In this document: one piece after another, positions 1 to 11,900 of the stretch
Position numbering within the stretch: position 1 is the stretch's first letter
How the letters are laid out: the number at the start of each line of letters is the position of its first letter
The notes under the pieces: generated by a model
What the model saw: the letters and a program-made list of their open reading frames with translations, nothing else
The model's database searches: none
Told to the model about the DNA's origin: nothing
Source: Camillea tinctor
Lineage: Eukaryota; Ascomycota; Sordariomycetes; Xylariales; Xylariaceae
Reading direction: 5' to 3'
NCBI GenBank assembly: GCA_022578605.1
Contig: MU394141.1
Span: 62,001-126,000, forward strand
Length of the DNA stretch: 64,000 nt
Translations under genes and position numbers: made by a program

Positions 1-300
1 TTACTAACTAGAAAATACATGCTCATTTCAACCTTCTTATCTCCAAGGTAGATTATCTGATTGGTGCAGGCTCTGGCATGCACATATCGGTAACGGTCTA
101 AGCAATTAAACAAGCTAACTTGAACCTTGGTTAACCCAATTCTTTTCTTGGCTCAGCTCCGGCCGGCGGCGCGATATAAAAACATCAACCCCAAGGTAAT
201 AGAGATAGAAGGACGACAATGACCAATTGAGTAATCGTACGACGCCATAAAGACCATAAACAACATCAATTCAGTCAGACGATGTGAGTGGAAAGCCAGT
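1..300 (+). promoter_or_regulatory. Upstream region of COX10
   Basis: Non-coding DNA ahead of the COX10 start codon. A TATA-like stretch (gatataaaaa) lies at about 173-182, some 120 bases before the ATG. No other element could be assigned. The promoter role is inferred from position. Confidence 0.35.
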
Positions 301-1767
301 ATGAGCCTACGGCCTGCTGGAAACCTATTCCGCGCTCATGCATTCGATAATATCAATATCTTCTGCCGCTCGTGCGCAAAACACCAGAGACTGAACCGAG
401 CCATCGTCAACTTTCCTCGAACTACTATCTCCTCTAGTAGTAGTATTTATGTCCGACATGTCGCAACCTCCACCTCGTCCCGCCTGAGGACCGATTACTT
501 CATATCCAACAGTCTCTCCAACAACCAACAAGATCAGAGAAAACTACTTCCGCATCGCCGCCGACAAGCCGCGAAACGCAACAATGCTGTCGTTGCCTCC
601 TCCGAAAATTCTGAGGCTGCAGTTGCACCACTACCCCCGGATGCCTCCTCCGTCCTCACCACCGCCTCTGAGCGACAACCCGCCCACTCCATCCGTCGAC
701 AGGTTTCCCTCCTCCTGTCCCTTTCGAAACCCCGTCTGACCGTCCTCGTCGTTCTTACAGCCATGGTTCCCTACGCTGTATATCCTGTTCCTGCCTTCCT
801 ATCCCCTTCCATCGGTCTCGATACTCCCTCGCTGTCGCCTCTTACTCTAGCTTTCCTCACGGCCGGCACCGCCCTCTGCTCTGCTAGCGCTAATGCTCTC
901 AATATGCTGTACGAGCCTGCTTGGGATGCTGTCATGTCGCGCACCCGAAACCGGCCCCTAGCCCGGGGTCTCTTATCCGAGCGCCGCGCTCTGGTCTTTG
1001 CCATCGCTGCCGCCATCGCCGGCGTTGGGGGCCTATATTTCGGCGTGAACCCCACTGTCGCCTTCCTCGGTGCTGCGAACATCACGCTCTATGCAGGCAT
1101 CTATACGCCGTTAAAGCGAGTCTCGTGGCTCAACACTTGGGTCGGAGCCCTCGTCGGCGGCATACCACCCTTGATGGGCTGGGCGGCCGCTGCGGGTGAG
1201 TCCGCGACCGGCGACGGCTCTTTCCATGAGCTGCTGCTGACGGCTGATGCCACTGGTGGCTGGCTGCTAGCGGCGCTGCTGTTCGCCTGGCAGTTCCCGC
1301 ATTTCATGGCGTTGTCGTGGCCGGTGCGCGATGAGTACCGTGCCGCGGGCCATAAGATGCTATGCTGGATCAACCCCATGCGCAACGCGCGTGTAGCGCT
1401 GCGATACAGCCTCGTTTTCGTTCCCCTCTGCGTCGCCCTCTGCGCCGCTGGTGTCACCGAGTGGAGCTTCGCCGTGACCAGTCTGCCTGTCAATGCCTGG
1501 CTCGCGCGCGAGGCCGTGAGATTCTGGCAGAACGAGGGTTTCAAGGGAAGCGCCCGAGGCCTTTTCTGGGCCAGCGTTTGGCACCTCCCTGTGGTCCTGG
1601 TGTTGGCTCTGGTGCAGAAGAAGGGTATGTGGAGTCGTGTTTGGAGGAGTGTACTCGGGGAGTCGGACCTCGAAGATGATGAAGACGACTGGCTTGAAGG
1701 AGATGAAGGCCTTGTTGTTGGTCAGAGTGGAGAAACTGCGCCGTCAGTTGGGACGAAAGTCGACTAA
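301..1767 (+). CDS. COX10: Protoheme IX farnesyltransferase, mitochondrial (COX10)
   Basis: Single-exon gene, 488 residues. COX10 is a mitochondrial inner-membrane UbiA-family prenyltransferase that adds a farnesyl group to haem B to make haem O, the precursor of the haem A used by cytochrome c oxidase. The first ~130 residues are rich in Arg/Ser with few acids, as in a matrix-targeting sequence. The UbiA core follows with multiple hydrophobic helices. The first Asp-rich motif is at about residues 201-220 (NMLYEP...D209...MSRTRNRPL), and the second conserved region starts at Y268 (YTPLKR) and runs into a GGIPPLMGW segment. The C-terminus has an acidic tail (EDDEDDW) not needed for the fold. 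The ATG at 301 opens the frame and gives the targeting peptide, and length fits fungal COX10. No intron is needed. Recognition is secure from family motifs. Confidence 0.95.
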   Translation: MSLRPAGNLFRAHAFDNINIFCRSCAKHQRLNRAIVNFPRTTISSSSSIYVRHVATSTSSRLRTDYFISNSLSNNQQDQRKLLPHRRRQAAKRNNAVVASSENSEAAVAPLPPDASSVLTTASERQPAHSIRRQVSLLLSLSKPRLTVLVVLTAMVPYAVYPVPAFLSPSIGLDTPSLSPLTLAFLTAGTALCSASANALNMLYEPAWDAVMSRTRNRPLARGLLSERRALVFAIAAAIAGVGGLYFGVNPTVAFLGAANITLYAGIYTPLKRVSWLNTWVGALVGGIPPLMGWAAAAGESATGDGSFHELLLTADATGGWLLAALLFAWQFPHFMALSWPVRDEYRAAGHKMLCWINPMRNARVALRYSLVFVPLCVALCAAGVTEWSFAVTSLPVNAWLAREAVRFWQNEGFKGSARGLFWASVWHLPVVLVLALVQKKGMWSRVWRSVLGESDLEDDEDDWLEGDEGLVVGQSGETAPSVGTKVD

Positions 1768-3096
1768 AACTGCCGGTCCGGTCCGCTATGGGGTCATGTC
1801 CGCCTTGTAAGTAGGGGGCCGGGGGGAATTCTGTAACATACATTGCCATATCGATCAACTGTATAAACAAGGGTCTCTCTTCTAACCTAAATTCTGCCTT
1901 GGTATGTTAAAAAGAAGCATAATGCGTGTATATACAACACGCAGAGGGATATTCACACCTCTCATCTAGGTATCTAGTGTTGAAACGAATGTTAAATATT
2001 TAGCAAGCTACTCTCCCTTTAACAACCCTGCCGCTATAGCTAATAACCGCCATCCTTAGGTGCCTTCCATATCCATTAATTTGGTAGATTTTCTCCCCTA
2101 TCATTCCCTCCTCCTCACTTGATTCCTTATGGTGTCTATATTATGCTCTAGTATACAGGCATTATTTGCTGGTCATACTCGGAATTTATAGAAGAAGGAA
2201 AATGCTATCATTCATTAGTCGATCATCAAGTTAGCGATGCTTTCTCAAATCCCTGCCCATCGCCCTATTTATCCCTCCGTATTGGTATATGTATATGTGA
2301 GGTTTTAAACATAATCAATGAGTGTTTCCGCCACGAGAAAAGAAAAGCTGAACTAGGTTAAGAATTATTCGTAACTCTTCTGACATCCATTCTTGGAGTC
2401 CGCCTTTCCCCCTAAGTAGTTCCACGAGGAAAATAAGGAAAATAGAAAGAAAAGAAAAGGATAAATAAGAAAATACCCTTTGTTTAGGTGACCAATTTCC
2501 CACAGCCTTTTTTCTGAAAAATAGAGATAATCTTTTTTCGGTTGGAATCCCATAAAACCTCAACTCGCATGCCAAATTCCAACGCCCAGTAACGCCCATG
2601 CTTAAACAGCAACCGAAAAAACAGGTGAAGCAGAAAGAGATAGAGAGAGAGATATAGATAAAAAAGAGAAATGAAAACGGATAAACTACAGAGATACCGC
2701 CTTAGCAATGCACCATGCTAATATTGATTTAGGGTTAGGCTCAAGAGGGAAAAGGGAGTTATGTAATCTAAGGGAGAAGTATCCTGTCTCCCATTGTTCC
2801 CCAAAGGAAACGAAATGTTCATAGAGGATAATAAGATGCGTAGGTAGGTGGTTAGGTATCTAGAAAGCCCGAGAATGAAGCATCCTTATTAGCAAAGAAG
2901 AAAATGAGCGTGGGTGCAAGGATTAAGAGAGAATGAATCCAAAAAAAAAAAAAAAAGAGAGAGAGAGACGAGGCAGGAAAGAAAAGAAAAAAAAGAGAAA
3001 GAGAAGGGGGCAAAGAAACAAAAAAAAACAAAAACGCCTCTCCCTCGAACGCGCCTTGGAAAGCATTGTTAGGTAGGTAAGTATGTATAATTTCAA
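1768..3096. other. Intergenic, COX10 to Myb gene
   Basis: Convergent 3' ends of COX10 and the Myb gene. A/G-rich with an A tract at about 2941-2955 and GA-rich stretches to 3030. The short ORFs here are low-complexity and not protein-like. No gene seen. Confidence 0.6.
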
Positions 3097-4314
3097 TTAT
3101 ATGCTGGTGGTAGAGCCGCCGGTGTTGCTATACCCCGGCTGGTTGATGATGGCGCCGATGCCCATATCGACGCTGGGTAGACGCTGGCCGTTGCCCATGT
3201 AGGGGGAGCCGTCTTGCGAGTGATGGTGGGAGTGGTTCGTCGGCATGGCGGCGCCGTAAGCGTGGGAGGAGGAGACGGAGGAGGAATAGCTAGAGGAGAG
3301 GGCACCGGCGCTGGCGGGGTAGCTGCTGTTGCCGTAGTGGTGGTGGCTATGGTGGTGCTGATGAGGGTGTTGGTGAGGGTGCGTACCCAGCGCCATGGCG
3401 TGCTGGTGGTGGTGGGCGGTTCCGCCGTAGGTGCTGCCGCCGGAATGGGAGCTCGAGGACGCCGTCTCGGGACTGCTGTACGAGGCGTCGAGGTCATCTA
3501 CTGGAGTCAGACCAATGCCGGAAATGCCGCTGTCGTCGTCATACCCATGGATTGGATGACCAGATTCCAGCCGTTCGCGCCGTGCTGCCGAGCGCGCTGC
3601 TGACTGGAGGTTCTTAAGACCATTGTTCATACACTGCGCAGGGCGAACGCAAAAGAAAACTAATTTAGCCTTTGGACTGGTAAAAAGAGGGACAAGTGTG
3701 ATGGGCATGACATAGGAAAATGATGAGGGCAGGGGAAGAAGGGGCGAAAGGGGTTTAAGAAGAAGAAAAGGGGAGGGACGGGGGTTTAGACTGACCTTGG
3801 CCTCGACGACGAGCCACTTCTCTCCGGTTCGTGCTGCTAGAGGCTGCCAGATCTCCTTGCGCATGTTCATATACTCTTTGGCCAAACGTTCGAGTTTCCT
3901 GTTGTCCCAATCGTCCGCGCCCTTGCGCTCTAGCAACCGCTCGTGGCGCTTGCGGCAGGCGTTAGGCGTCTTATTCGGGAAGTAACTGCTCTGAATCTGC
4001 GCCCAATTTAGTCCCTGCGTCCGCGCCGCCAGGAGGTTTTGGTCATCCTGGGGCGTCCAAGCTCCGGAAGAGGCGCGGTGCGGCAGGGGAGGCTGAGTGA
4101 CAACGGCCGGGGGGTATTGGTCATACGCATCCACCGGCATAGCAGGCTGCGCCGAAGACGACGGGACCGCCGTGAAGTAACCTGCGTTCATGGGGAGTTG
4201 CCTCGTGTTATAGATGGGCAATGGAGCAGATGGGGCGAGAGAGCCGGGCATGGGGTTGTTTGAGTATCGATTCTGATTCGAGCTCGATGAGCGCGTGTGC
4301 TTTGGCATACTCAT
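3097..4314 (-). CDS. Myb-like DNA-binding domain protein
   Basis: Two exons on the minus strand: 4314-3796 and 3633-3097, 351 residues. The intron (3795-3634, 162 nt) starts GTCAGT and ends GCAG. It restores the conserved junction VVEAK|CMNNGLKNLQ. After a Ser/Pro/Tyr-rich N-terminus there is a Myb/SANT-type region at about residues 84-180. It holds WTPQDDQNLLAARTQGLNW, then KTPNACRKRHERL, then a second tryptophan-containing repeat ending in TGEKW. The C-terminal half is Ser/Gly/His-rich with His-Gln and His runs, probably disordered. The family is a putative nuclear DNA-binding regulator; targets are unknown. The intron is a multiple of three without a stop, so an unspliced message would encode 405 residues. 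The gene is transcribed away from a very long upstream region shared with the sugar transporter. Confidence 0.85.
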   Translation of the reverse strand: MSMPKHTRSSSSNQNRYSNNPMPGSLAPSAPLPIYNTRQLPMNAGYFTAVPSSSAQPAMPVDAYDQYPPAVVTQPPLPHRASSGAWTPQDDQNLLAARTQGLNWAQIQSSYFPNKTPNACRKRHERLLERKGADDWDNRKLERLAKEYMNMRKEIWQPLAARTGEKWLVVEAKVSLNPRPSPFLLLKPLSPLLPLPSSFSYVMPITLVPLFTSPKAKLVFFCVRPAQCMNNGLKNLQSAARSAARRERLESGHPIHGYDDDSGISGIGLTPVDDLDASYSSPETASSSSHSGGSTYGGTAHHHQHAMALGTHPHQHPHQHHHSHHHYGNSSYPASAGALSSSYSSSVSSSHAYGAAMPTNHSHHHSQDGSPYMGNGQRLPSVDMGIGAIINQPGYSNTGGSTTSI

Positions 4315-6818
4315 TGGTGATAGATGTAAAGAGAAAGAAGAGTAGAAAAGAAAAGGGGGGTATATCTATAGATGGAAAAGAAAGTCGGGCCTTGAGAACG
4401 CAGGTCCGGACCAAAGAAAAGAGATTAGGATTAACGATATCTGCTTTGCTTCTGTTGCTAGATGGTATGGAGAGCTAGAGGGGGGGGAGGGGGGTATAGC
4501 TTTGTAAGAGTGTGTGTGTATATATTTCACGGCCTCGCCTGGAGGTGGTATTACCAGGACTAGATAAAGAGGAAGACTGGCGGGTATATCCGACTCGTAT
4601 CAAACGAATGGGGACTATGACGATGATGATGCTGACGATGTGAAACGAACGAGAGCAAGGAAACAGCAAGCTTTAAGTCAGAACATGAAGACGAAAAGGA
4701 AACTGGCGACTCAAAGTTGTAACGAAAGGGTCCAGGAGGCGAAGGCAAAAAAGCAGGCCAGGTCGCGACATGGGCGCGGATACTTATAAAGACAGCTAGT
4801 GGCCCTTCGACTCCAGCGACACGACAGGGAGAAGATGTTGGCCCGCTGTGGTAGCGGGGGACCCAAGACTATGGATCTGAAACAAAGCCATGATGTCTAT
4901 GTAAGAGCAGATGGGGCGAGATCTAGAGCGATTACAGCTCGGGGAGATGCAGGCGATGGTCATGAAACCCAGGTTGTGTGTCTGAAAGAGTGGATAGACT
5001 CGCCACGAGCAGTTGATATTGGCTGGCCAAACACGGAATGGCGTCTGTCTGAAGTTGGGCGGCTAGAAAAAGTGGCCTGCCCAGTTACGTAGGTAGTATG
5101 GAGGGCGGCTAAGATATGGGACGCAACTAGGTTAGGGGAGGGGGGAGAGGTAAAAGAAGGTATACAATTTGGGGGCTAGCAGAATAAAGGTAGACAAACT
5201 CCAGAGTGGGTATCAAAAATAGAAGAAGAAAAGTAGACAGTATCACTAAGCGCCAGCCTTGTACTAACATCGGCATCTCTCTAATGTTACCTATGCGCGC
5301 GCGATTGAGACAAGGGTAGAGCGGAAAGAATTTTGATTACCGCGAGAAGAGCAACAATAGGAAATGATACACGCGACTACATATGGATTATCATAGTTAG
5401 TTCTCCATCCGTCCTTAAAAATACCAAATGGTGATAAGAAACATCGTCAGAAGAGTTGTATACCTCCTCTAGGTTAGGCAGGTGCCCAGACAAGGCAAAA
5501 ACAACATCGAAATATTCAGCAATGAAATCTCACCGCCGTCACGGATAGTCAAAGCCATGGCTTACTTGACTAACTAGGTTAGGAGATAACAAGGGGGAGA
5601 AACGCCTGACATAGAAGAAAACGAACAAAAAGAAGAAAAAGCAAAGATCCAACCGCGTACGTATCGAATACTACCGAATCGTTCTGCATATAGACATGCA
5701 AATGAGGAGGTAGCAGTAATCTAATTTAGTACGCAGGACGGTGCAACGAGAACGGAACGTACCTTGCATAGGAATTGAGAGAAGTTAGACTTCCAACTCG
5801 ATTTGCGTAGCATCAGGACCTGGTGAAGATTGGCTAAACTGCCGCCCCCAAGCTAAGAAAACAACACAACATTGCGTCTATGTACACATCATGTCCGTGC
5901 GCTGCCGCTCTACCGGCTACTCTCTTCTCCATCTCCGTATTAGGACTATGCATAATGAAAGGAGCATGAACACTTGGTTTGAACAAGATTCCTTTTCTCT
6001 GTACATGCTACTCTACCTAGGGAGTTCCCAGGTTCCCATCAGTTGTGATGTGTTGGTTGAACTGGGGTTGGCTTGGATCTGGTAATAGGAAAAGTCTAGG
6101 ATAAAGCCATTTTAACCGCTTGATTGAAACGAGATGATAAGTTGTTATGACGAAAATAGAGATTTGGCATCGGACGGGGATGATAGAATAAGTATTATAG
6201 TTCAACCACTTGTCTGAATGAAGAAGAAGAAGGGTCCCCCTGGGCTGCTGGGGAAAATACATAACCGACAGAAGAAAAACCAGGCTGCCAGGGGACAGGG
6301 AACATGAAAAGGAAGAGGGGGGGGAGAGAAGGAGAAAGCAACAGAGTACAACATAATCCATGCAGGAGTTAGGTACGGTTTTGGTGAAGATGAGATGAAA
6401 ATGAAAATCGAACAACCGGAGAGAAGAGGCGCGCGTCTATGAAAAATCACTCTACACTATACCAGTGTTAGTTAGTAGAGTAGGAACAAGATTGATTGTC
6501 CACTTTATTTTAAACGACGACATGAACCCCTGCCTTGCTCGAAGATCTACAAAACGTCCTAAAGAGGTTTAGTCTTTTGCCCTCTTCTTCAGGGTCCCCC
6601 TAAACACTGATGTTTCTCGCACGACAGCCGATTGGGCTGTTGGATGTTTCCCATGTCCACTCGGGCGGGAATATCACGTGGATTTACTTGGCTGTTCAGG
6701 GGTCACTCCCTTCTCATTCGTTTAAGCTGGCACGGAAAACGGGAATTCTTCATTTGCTATCAAGTTACACTATAGCATACATATATTTTTGGGTATATGT
6801 GGAGAGCGAGAGAGCGAA

Positions 6819-6850
<32 letters not shown>

Positions 6851-9800
6851 GGAGGACAGCATGGATGGGCAGCACGGGTAGGCATGAATATGTTGCCTGT
6901 TCGTTTACTCGTCAATAGCATGATCGCTAACGTCTATAATAGGTACCTGCGTGCATGCATGGTGATCTGAGCGGACACATCCGTTGCCAATGCAGCCCAG
7001 CTAGACCCCTCCCCTGCCTTGTCTCTCGTTCGTTGTCAGAAAAACCAAGCCTTTGTCTTTGCTATGTAAGCTACGCTAGCTGATACCGCATCGAGGGTCG
7101 AGAAGCCAATGTATCTCTCAAACGCATTGCTTCCTCCTAGTTCCTTTATCCAACTTTCTCCGACAGATGGTAGTTGGGGGTGGCGTCGTTGAGCAACTCG
7201 CATTATTCTATGCCCTCAAGGCGGTTACCTACGTGTTCTTCGATCGAGTCTTGAATCCTTATCGTGAGTTTTTTGATCCGTCGATCGCGATAGCGGCCAT
7301 TCCCCAGACCTGCACCCAATCTGCCGGCTCCAGGGTCGCGTTTGTTTCTCATCAGGATCGTCGTTTTCAGCTGCGATGGGGGTTCAAGAGGCGCGTATCA
7401 GTGTCCGATTGGGCAGCTGCGCCTAGCCGCTGAGACGCCGGAGGGGCTTCCGCTAGGATAGACTTTGGAGAAGCGCCGCGTCTATATTGTCCCTTATAAA
7501 TGGTTAAATGGGAGCAGATCTTTTAATGCCGTGACGGTGACGGAATCATTACTATTGTCGTACTATATCAGATACATATTGATGCCATTGTGAATGAGTT
7601 CAGCGTCAATTGTGGTGTGCGTATAACACCCAGGCTTCGTACTATCTTCATATTTCGTCGGCCCTGAGAGGGCGGGAAACTAGCATATTCCATGTCCCCT
7701 TAGTACCGTATATGATGGTCAGTCGGGATAGGAGTAGTTTCACCAATCACGATTGTGTACATACTCGTGGTTTATCATTTCCTCTTCTTTCTATATCGGC
7801 TAGTCTCTGGCTTTCGTTAGCCCTGCTAACCCATAATAGTAGCTCAAGTTATACATAAAAAGTCATGTTGCTTAATATCTATACTTATCTGGTGCACAAA
7901 AATTAACGCGAATGCTAGCGTTTAAAGGCCTGGCTTGATTGGAAGTCTACGTAGAGTCATCTTGTAAATCATAAATCATATAAGTTAATATTCAGAGTTA
8001 CACGTATGTAAGTAGTAGGACCCCTTTTCTTTGCTAGCAACACTCGATTGGATAGCAAAGGTCCTCCCCATATAGCAAAATCTAGTGGTTTATTTCCATT
8101 ATCTTCTCATTTAGAAAGCCAAGTCACGATGAAATATATATATATACCTACCAAGGTAGTTATAGAATAATTCGAGAAGTAAACACAATCAATGATGGGA
8201 GTCCCCGTCACTTACCGATGTTGTACCGTATTTATATAGTTTCTTTAATTTAATCGTATTTCGCCTTTACAATTTTGAAGACACACCTAAATCTATTCAC
8301 CATCCATGTCCCAATAAATGAGTTAACGAACGTTCTTAACGAGTTGCGGCACAAATCGCAATCTACGTTAAGTAAAGAGACATTCGCCGGAGCATAAGTC
8401 TGGTTACTAAACTTAGCCTCATTTAACCTAATGCAAGGAAGATTATATTCCGAATAATGAGCCATGTCAACTGAGATCATAGCATGTTGCGTTCCTCCAT
8501 TGCCTCGAACTCGGATATTGAAGTTGCCGTGACATGCTTCACACTAGCAAGAAATAGTCTTTGGATAGGAATACAGGCAACGTTACTGCTGCATACCTAA
8601 GGGGCTCTAGGATTCTTTAGCCCTAAGCGGCCCGTTTTCTGGCCTTTCGGAACCCGGATGCCTTTGCCAGTGGATCTACATGTAGGTATGTCCACAGGCG
8701 GCCTAGACCAGAGCTTTGATAACCTCACAGCAACTAATAAGCGAGAAGCATGCAAGGCACCTTAGTTTGAAATCTTGTCATGCATCGATGTTTCAACAAA
8801 AAACGCCATAAGCCATATCTTATTTGACTTGCTTGCTGTTTATTCACTATGATTCAGGTTCTACACCCGTCTCAATGAGCGTATGAGTGTATCAACCCGC
8901 CATAGCGGCAATGGATGGATTAGGTGTTCTGGTTTTCAACTTCACGAGACATGTGTGTTGGTGGAAGCCAAACTTAGGCATCCAACTAATAGTTCAAAGA
9001 GAAAAAAATTTAAATGTTGAAAATCTAGCTCAAGCTTGTGTCTTCGGGGTCGAGAGGTAGTCAGGAACTTGCGACCTCCGGCAGCCACTTTGTTTCCATA
9101 TCAGCACTGCAGACAGAGCACTAGAGGCCTTGAAAGTAAGCCTTAGTATTTATAAACCCTGATATGTAGAATAGGATAAGACTTTGATACAATTCACTCA
9201 TAATCACTCAAGTGTGTATACAATATCCTAATAATGCTCCAACTTGAAAACATCCCCTAGTCGTTTTTTTTTACCTAATAATCATTGCATGGTTTTTCTT
9301 TTTCTGTTTTTTTTTTTTTAAAAAAAAAGTCTTTCTCACTTTGTCATGACCAATTTGTTACCTTGCCAGGTAAGAATGTTATTCTGTATGTGGACTTTTA
9401 TTTCTTTCTACATCAAGACAAATCTATGGCCTTCTGATCGCCTTCCGACCTAGAGAGCTTTAAGGTAGGAAAGTCATGATATTATAAGAAGAGAATCCAG
9501 CAAGAGATCGTATTTATACAGAGACAATCAATCCAATACCTTCGAATTACTAACTTCTAATGCTATATGGATATCTGAGTTAGATCTCCTAGACAAGAAC
9601 CTCACATGCGCCTAAGAACATGGACCATGGCTCAAGATAGTTCCTGAGTTCCGAACTACCAGTATTAGTTAACAAACATAATGTGAGGAGCTGAAAAGCG
9701 GAAATCTTAGCCCAGAAAACAGACCAAAGAAGCTATTTGTATGTAAACGAGCCACGCTGCTTTACGTGATACCTAGGTGGCTTGGTTCCTCGCTCAACAC

Positions 9801-11900
9801 CAATAAGTTATAACGTTTCCCTCCTCTTTAGGCTCGCATCGTGACACGTAGATCATAACACATGATGAACTTTTCGATCTGAGTTTCAGAAGTTTATATA
9901 TGACGGTCAAGGTGTGTCAATAAAGAGAGATCTAGTAACGAACTAACGAAGGCAGAAGGCACTTGACGGTAATTGTCAGAATGAGAATATAGTCCATTTC
10001 TAGCGCTGGTGCATCAAAACACAACGAGAAACATCACTCCAAGACGGGTGAACCGCATACATACTAGAGAAGTCGTAACTCATATCAGATAGATAACTAA
10101 AAAGTAGAAACATCTCTGACATTACCCTCAATAGTATGATCGTTCACTAGACCGTATTATACTATACTTATGGGTAAGCGGGTAATCTGATAACTAATGG
10201 CCTACATCTCCCCAACTTATACCCCAAAACGAGAATATATATAACCCTTCAATTTACATCTCCTACAACTAATGAAAGTAATTCGCAATACCTACTTAGG
10301 AGGCCAGTAAGCGTCAAGTAATAGGTAACATACCTTACATAGATAATCATGCAATAACCTTCACCGTAACAAGAGCAAAATCTGTCTCCGATCCTCCTCC
10401 CTTTCCCCCCTACTGCTTTTTTTTTTTTTTTGGTACCTTACCTTACCTAACCTTAACTACTCTCATATTCAACATTCACTATGTAATAACCACGTAAATA
10501 GTCGAGCGAAGCTTCTGAGAATCTTATTATCAAGCTCCCCCCCTCTCCTCTCCACCTTTAGACCAATCATCGTCACTTGTGCCAATTTAGGCTAAATACA
10601 TACCTAAGCCCCGGCATGCGAAAAGTTTCAACTCAGACTATGACCCCCCTCCCGTTACCACACCCTAGTTGAAGAGTTCTAAAACTTACTTGGCCTGTCT
10701 GACTGCCCCCACCCCCCTGCCCTTCCCCTACTCGAACGACTTGACCTATGGTGATGGTGAGGAGGGGGTGGAAACGAAACGATTTTGTTACCCCACACTT
10801 CATAAGCCTACACGCGATTCTTCTCCCTTTGCCGGGGTACGCTATGCCGATCCGTGGGGAATCTTGGGGGCCGGGGGCGGGGGGAAGGGGTTAAGTAATT
10901 GGGGAAGAAGAGAGAGTCTAGATGTATACTACCTCTATACAGCTTGCTATACTTCGATCTAAAATTGTCTTTCATTTGTTTCTCTTCTAAGGGAGTGAAC
11001 AGTTGAGGTTAGCGCCTGTATACGTATGTTACGTCACGCATATAGAAAATGTATAGTCATATATCTACATATCTAGGTGCTGTTGAGCTCAGTGTGCAAG
11101 TTTCCATGCTAGCTGCAATACCAGGTTTTTACCCTATATACTTTGGGGTTATATGCTCCCCCTAGTTCTGAGTACTGACGATACCAGCGGCTTTATAGCT
11201 CTTAGGTAGTTTTGGTACCCGCATACGTAACCTGGCCTGCCTTACCTAACCAGAAGATTTAGCTTGTTTCCCTGGTCCTGGATCTTTTAGTGTGAGATGA
11301 GGTGAGCCGTCCGTATGTACGTACGCATGTATATATGTACGTGCAGGCCTTTCACATTTATCCTCCACCCCGGTCCGGTCCGATATGAACGGGTCCTAGA
11401 AAGTTATCATCATTTCTGATTTGCCCTTCGTCCCCTCCTTCTACAAGGTAGGGGAGGGTCCTTTGGCGAGCGCTGGGTAGTTAGCTGGCTGACGTGCCGC
11501 CGTAACGGGTGAAGGAGAGGAGAAGAGGCGGCTTGCTTGCGTTGTGTAGCTTTTATGCTTGCTTTTCTATGTTGCTGCTAGTCAAGGGGGTAATACGTAA
11601 ACACGCTCGTCCCATTTCGAAGGAATCTAGGCTATTACTGGTTTATATAACTCATTAGGTTGCTGGGATGGAAAGCTGGGGTGATCATCGTATTTATACT
11701 TGGCCTTTTCTCCTGCTGGTTATAGAAGGTAATATGATCAGATCATCGTGACAGGCCTTTCGGATTTTCGAGGTTGTAGGGCGTGATCTTCTTTCTTCAT
11801 TTCTACTTATATTTATACTAATCTTTTTTTATATTTACACAATATTATACCACTTAGTTTCCGGCTCTAGCTGGTTTGACCAAGGGAAAAAGACTTCAAA
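4315..11900. other. 7.6-kb gene-poor intergenic region
   Basis: Lies between the divergent Myb and sugar-transporter genes. It contains no ORF above about 100 codons that looks like protein and no recognisable domain. AT-rich stretches dominate 7.9-10.6 kb. Low-complexity elements include a GA repeat near 6819-6843, T and A tracts at 9300-9330 and a T tract at about 10418-10432. Short ACCTAGGTA/TAGGTAGG words recur. Isolated 60-100 codon ORFs (for example at 4799, 7167 and 10669) have no family features and were not accepted. Long upstream regulatory DNA or an unannotated non-coding transcript is possible but unproven. Confidence 0.55.
6819..6843. repeat. (GA)n microsatellite
   Basis: About 25 bases of uninterrupted AG dinucleotides, preceded by imperfect GAGAGCGA units. 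Confidence 0.85.

Noticed and set aside
7167..7433. 88-codon ORF with a hydrophobic start and a GTGAGT donor-like site after about 33 codons
   Set aside because: No downstream exon or known family could be found, and similar chance ORFs are frequent here.
8250..8480. 76-codon ORF on the minus strand in AT-rich DNA
   Set aside because: Isolated, no motif, no plausible splice partners.
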